From positions 2,032,501 through 2,096,500 of the forward strand of contig NZ_CP162137.1 in NCBI RefSeq assembly GCF_040833995.1: a DNA stretch of 64,000 nt. The letters are read 5' to 3'. The position numbers and the translations under genes are program-made. This DNA comes from Leptospira sp. WS58.C1 (GTDB lineage: Bacteria > Spirochaetota > Leptospiria > Leptospirales > Leptospiraceae). Positions 61,649-64,000 of this stretch are shown piece after piece. A model generated the notes under the pieces. The model had not been told where the DNA came from and did not search any database. It saw only the letters and a list, made by a program, of their open reading frames with translations. Within the stretch, counting starts at the first letter, position 1. The number at the start of each line of letters is the position of its first letter.

Positions 61649-61664
61649 TGGCATGGATATTGCT
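61649..61664 (+). promoter_or_regulatory. Sigma-54-type promoter upstream of lpxC
   Basis: TGGCATG-GATA-TTGCT matches the -24/-12 sigma-54 consensus TGGCACG-N4-TTGCW at all but one base, with exact GG-GC spacing. It lies 110 bp before the lpxC ATG. Sigma-54 would need an enhancer-binding activator; no enhancer site was recognised. Confidence 0.55.
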
Positions 61665-61773
61665 TTCATAGTCCTAAAGGGTTAATTTTGATTTGGATCT
61701 TGCAAACGTCCAATAGAGTGAAGCCCGGTGCAAAGCGAATGGATTCCGGATCCGAAAGTTTCCGGGGTAGGAA

Positions 61774-62682
61774 ATGATGAATTTCACAGAACATAGAAAA
61801 ACTCTTAAAGAAACAGTTAGAATTAAGGGGATCGGATTACATTCCGGCAAGGAAGTAAATCTGATCGGGCACCCTGCTCCTGTAGGGACAGGCATAGTTT
61901 TTGAATATAGAAAGGGAGAAGATAAGGCATCCATCCCTGTAGAACTAAGTAATGTGGTAGATACCAGTAATGCTACCACTTTGGGAGACGGGCTGCATCG
62001 TATCCAAACCGTAGAGCACCTGATGGCAGCGGTATTCTCCGTAGGAATTACGGATATGACCCTAGAAATCGACTCCGTAGAAGTTCCGATCATGGACGGA
62101 TCTTCCCTTCCATTCTTAGAAGCATTCGAAAGCACAGGTTATACCGAATTCGAAGAAAGAATAGAACCTATTTATGTAAAAAATCCTATGTGGGTGGTAG
62201 ATGGGGACAAATACCTGGTTATTCTACCAAGCGAAACCTGGAAAGTGACCTACACAATCGACTTCCCCCATCCGCTCTTAAAAGGCCAGAACATCACAAT
62301 CGATCTGGACCGCGACATTCTCAAAAACGAAATTTTACCTGCCAGAACCTTCGGGTTCCTAAAAGACGTGGAAGCTCTCCAAGCGAGAGGACTTGCTATG
62401 GGAGGATCCTTAGATAACGCGATCGTCCTCACCCAAGACGGATATTTAAACGAATCCCTTCGTTACGAAAACGAATGTGTCCGACATAAAATTTTGGACC
62501 TGGTAGGAGATCTTTCCATCGCAGGCAGACCGATTATCGGACATTATCTAGCTTCCAAGGCGGGACATGCATTGGACGTTTCCATGGCTAAATTAGTCAT
62601 GAGTTCAGTAACAGGAAACGAACTGGGTAAATACAAAAGCCGTCGGATCCCACTTTTCAACAGAAAAGCTGCGATGGTCTAA
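61774..62682 (+). CDS. lpxC: UDP-3-O-acyl-N-acetylglucosamine deacetylase
   Basis: Protein of 302 aa (ATG 61774 or the adjacent ATG 61777; AGGAA is just upstream). TLKETVRIKGIGLHSG, QTVEHLMAAVFS (Zn His), DGSSLPFLEA, and DLVGDLSIAGRPIIGHYLASKAGH (Zn His/Asp and catalytic His) are diagnostic. It commits LPS lipid A synthesis. Lies alone after the SDR gene and just before the phosphotransferase gene. Confidence 0.96.
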   Translation: MMNFTEHRKTLKETVRIKGIGLHSGKEVNLIGHPAPVGTGIVFEYRKGEDKASIPVELSNVVDTSNATTLGDGLHRIQTVEHLMAAVFSVGITDMTLEIDSVEVPIMDGSSLPFLEAFESTGYTEFEERIEPIYVKNPMWVVDGDKYLVILPSETWKVTYTIDFPHPLLKGQNITIDLDRDILKNEILPARTFGFLKDVEALQARGLAMGGSLDNAIVLTQDGYLNESLRYENECVRHKILDLVGDLSIAGRPIIGHYLASKAGHALDVSMAKLVMSSVTGNELGKYKSRRIPLFNRKAAMV

Positions 62683-62816
62683 ATATTCCGGATTTCCCGC
62701 CTCTAATCCGGGCGGGACCACATCGGTTTATAAAAGACTTGTCGATTCACTAAACTACTGTATTTCTACCAGCGGATATTCATTCAATGAATGGCGGTGG
62801 GAAGAGAACTACATAC

Positions 62817-64000
62817 ATGGGGATAGTCGCTTTTCCCGGCAGATTTTACGGTCGATGCGTAAAAGTCGGGACGAAGAGAAGACATCTCGCCCACGGAGCC
62901 TATATCCATGAGAGCCAAAAACAAGAAGAGCTGAAAAAACTTTCTAATGCTCTCGATTCTTCCAAAATAGAATTAAAATCGATCATTTCCGGACTCAAAA
63001 CAAGAGAACAAGATAAAGAACTAAAAGAAATTTTAGAGACTCAGGTCACGATCACGGAAGATCCGAGCTTACAAGATTCATTCAGAAATCGTATTAAGGA
63101 ATATAACGAAAACGCATTTTTAGCGGTCCAGAATACGATCAACGAACTCACCGACAAGTTCACTCGTATGGATAATCCGTTCTTCAGAGAAAGATCGGAC
63201 CATTTTCAGGACATCTCCAACCGTATTTTAGAAAACCTTTTAGACAAAAAAGAAGAAGTCTCCTTCTTAGCCGACCAATCCGAGGACGTGATCTTGGTCG
63301 CTAGACAATTGACTCCTTCTCAGATGATACTCATGGACAAGAGTAGGATCAGAGGAATTGCCACCGATTTGGGAGGAAAAACCGGTCATATGGCAATCCT
63401 TGCCCGAAATTATGGTATCCCAACAATCGTAGGCTTAAAGGAATTTTATAGAAATATTAACGATTTTGAATATGTTTTTTTGGATGCTGACACAGGCCAG
63501 ATCGTAAGAAACCCAACCATCGAAGAAGTAAAATATTACGGAGCTTCTTCTCCTTTAAGTTTTGAGACAAAGGTAATAAAACCGAAAAAGGCGGTTACAA
63601 AAGACGGAGTCAAGATACGGTTAAAATGTAATTTAGAATCGGATACCGACTGTGAAATTGCAAGGAAAGCGGATGTGGACGGTGTGGGGCTTTTCCGCTC
63701 GGAGTCGTTATTCTTAAAATACCAGGACAAAAACGTTTCCGGAGAAGAACAATTTTTAGCCTATAAAAGGATCGCGGAAGGAATGGATCCGAACCCGGTT
63801 TACATACGGACTTTCGATATAGGCGCGGATAAATTTTCCACGGGAGAATTCGAAGAGAATCCATTCTTAGGAAATAGAGGGATTCGATACAGCCTTCAAA
63901 ATCCAGATTGGTTTAAAGAACAATTAATCGCAATACTTAGAGCTTCTGCTTATGGAAATTTAAGCATCATGCTTCCTATGGTTACCAATCTGGGAGAGAT
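62817..64000 (+). CDS. ptsI: PEP-protein phosphotransferase (PTS enzyme I), truncated by window end
   Basis: Open from ATG 62817 (or in-frame ATG 62787) to the window edge, 394+ residues. IVAFPGRFYGRCVKVG opening, DLGGKTGHMAILARNYGIPTIVG with the phospho-His, and RSESLFLKYQD, ENPFLGNRGIRYSL, MLPMVTNLGE from the PEP domain. It transfers phosphate from PEP to HPr. In organisms without sugar PTS permeases it often regulates metabolism. About 105 bp downstream of lpxC. Confidence 0.93.
   Translation, partial: MGIVAFPGRFYGRCVKVGTKRRHLAHGAYIHESQKQEELKKLSNALDSSKIELKSIISGLKTREQDKELKEILETQVTITEDPSLQDSFRNRIKEYNENAFLAVQNTINELTDKFTRMDNPFFRERSDHFQDISNRILENLLDKKEEVSFLADQSEDVILVARQLTPSQMILMDKSRIRGIATDLGGKTGHMAILARNYGIPTIVGLKEFYRNINDFEYVFLDADTGQIVRNPTIEEVKYYGASSPLSFETKVIKPKKAVTKDGVKIRLKCNLESDTDCEIARKADVDGVGLFRSESLFLKYQDKNVSGEEQFLAYKRIAEGMDPNPVYIRTFDIGADKFSTGEFEENPFLGNRGIRYSLQNPDWFKEQLIAILRASAYGNLSIMLPMVTNLGE

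Overview
The window looks like a chromosomal piece of a Leptospira-type spirochaete. This is a judgement from content, not a database match. The supporting genes are paired MBOAT acyltransferase and SGNH/DUF1574 genes (two pairs), flagellar fliS, lpxC, purN-purH, an alkyl-DHAP-synthase-like oxidase, FecR and AIM24 genes, permissive lipoboxes, and intergenic palindromes of the GGA-NN-TCC type.

Regions: 1-2981 is host (end of an unknown gene, a chemoreceptor, a small secreted Cys-rich protein, a lipoprotein). 3126-15481 is a 12.36 kb element of about 31 tightly packed leftward genes. It is flanked by an imperfect 29-bp direct repeat (24/29) that resembles a XerC/XerD dif site. It encodes no integrase, terminase, portal, tail protein, packaging ATPase or HUH replicase that I can recognise. 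It does carry a run of beta-rich capsid-like proteins, several small proteins with a C-terminal membrane anchor and Lys-rich tail, an M15 endolysin, a papain/transglutaminase-like Cys protein, a winged-helix-like candidate replication protein, a MazG-like protein, a ribbon-helix-helix regulator, a Lar-like zinc ribbon and a pentapeptide-repeat protein. I read it as an undescribed, integrase-less, probably tailless and membrane-containing prophage. From right to left: an early module (15430-11577, ending in a terminator), a replication/Cys-protein pair (11538-10442), a virion and lysis module (10383-4980, ending in a strong terminator), and a regulatory module (4804-3160). The virion-module promoter overlaps a TTTG-N5-CAAA palindrome, the form reported for the Leptospira LexA box, so SOS induction is plausible.

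15619-64000 is host again. 15619-25609: ConA-like surface protein, a GT2-GtrA glycosyltransferase, DJ-1, a sirtuin with the YxxR desuccinylase signature, the first MBOAT/SGNH pair, a NYN nuclease, a voltage-sensor-like membrane protein, a hotdog thioesterase, a patatin and a TetR regulator. 25932-35534: a lipid neighbourhood (acyl-CoA ligase, AraC-type regulator, GlpD, SpoIIE phosphatase-TPR, alkyl-DHAP synthase, enoyl-CoA hydratase) that could feed ether-lipid synthesis from glycerol-3-phosphate. 35552-49930: LolB-like lipoprotein and TPR protein, cysteine desulfurase, dGTPase, DedA, HNH, a J-domain/FlgN-like/FliS flagellar group, purN-purH and a transaldolase-like aldolase. 50037-60759: second MBOAT/SGNH pair, RsuA-family pseudouridine synthase, lipA, FecR lipoprotein, PQQ sugar dehydrogenase, a radical SAM protein with unusual Cys spacing, and three tandem AIM24 genes. 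60856-64000: SDR, lpxC (preceded by a sigma-54-like promoter) and the start of ptsI, which runs off the window.

Large hairpins and dispersed repeats sit between convergent gene ends (34742, 41086, 49951, 54571) and probably act as terminators. All functions are from reading the sequence by eye; no searches were run.
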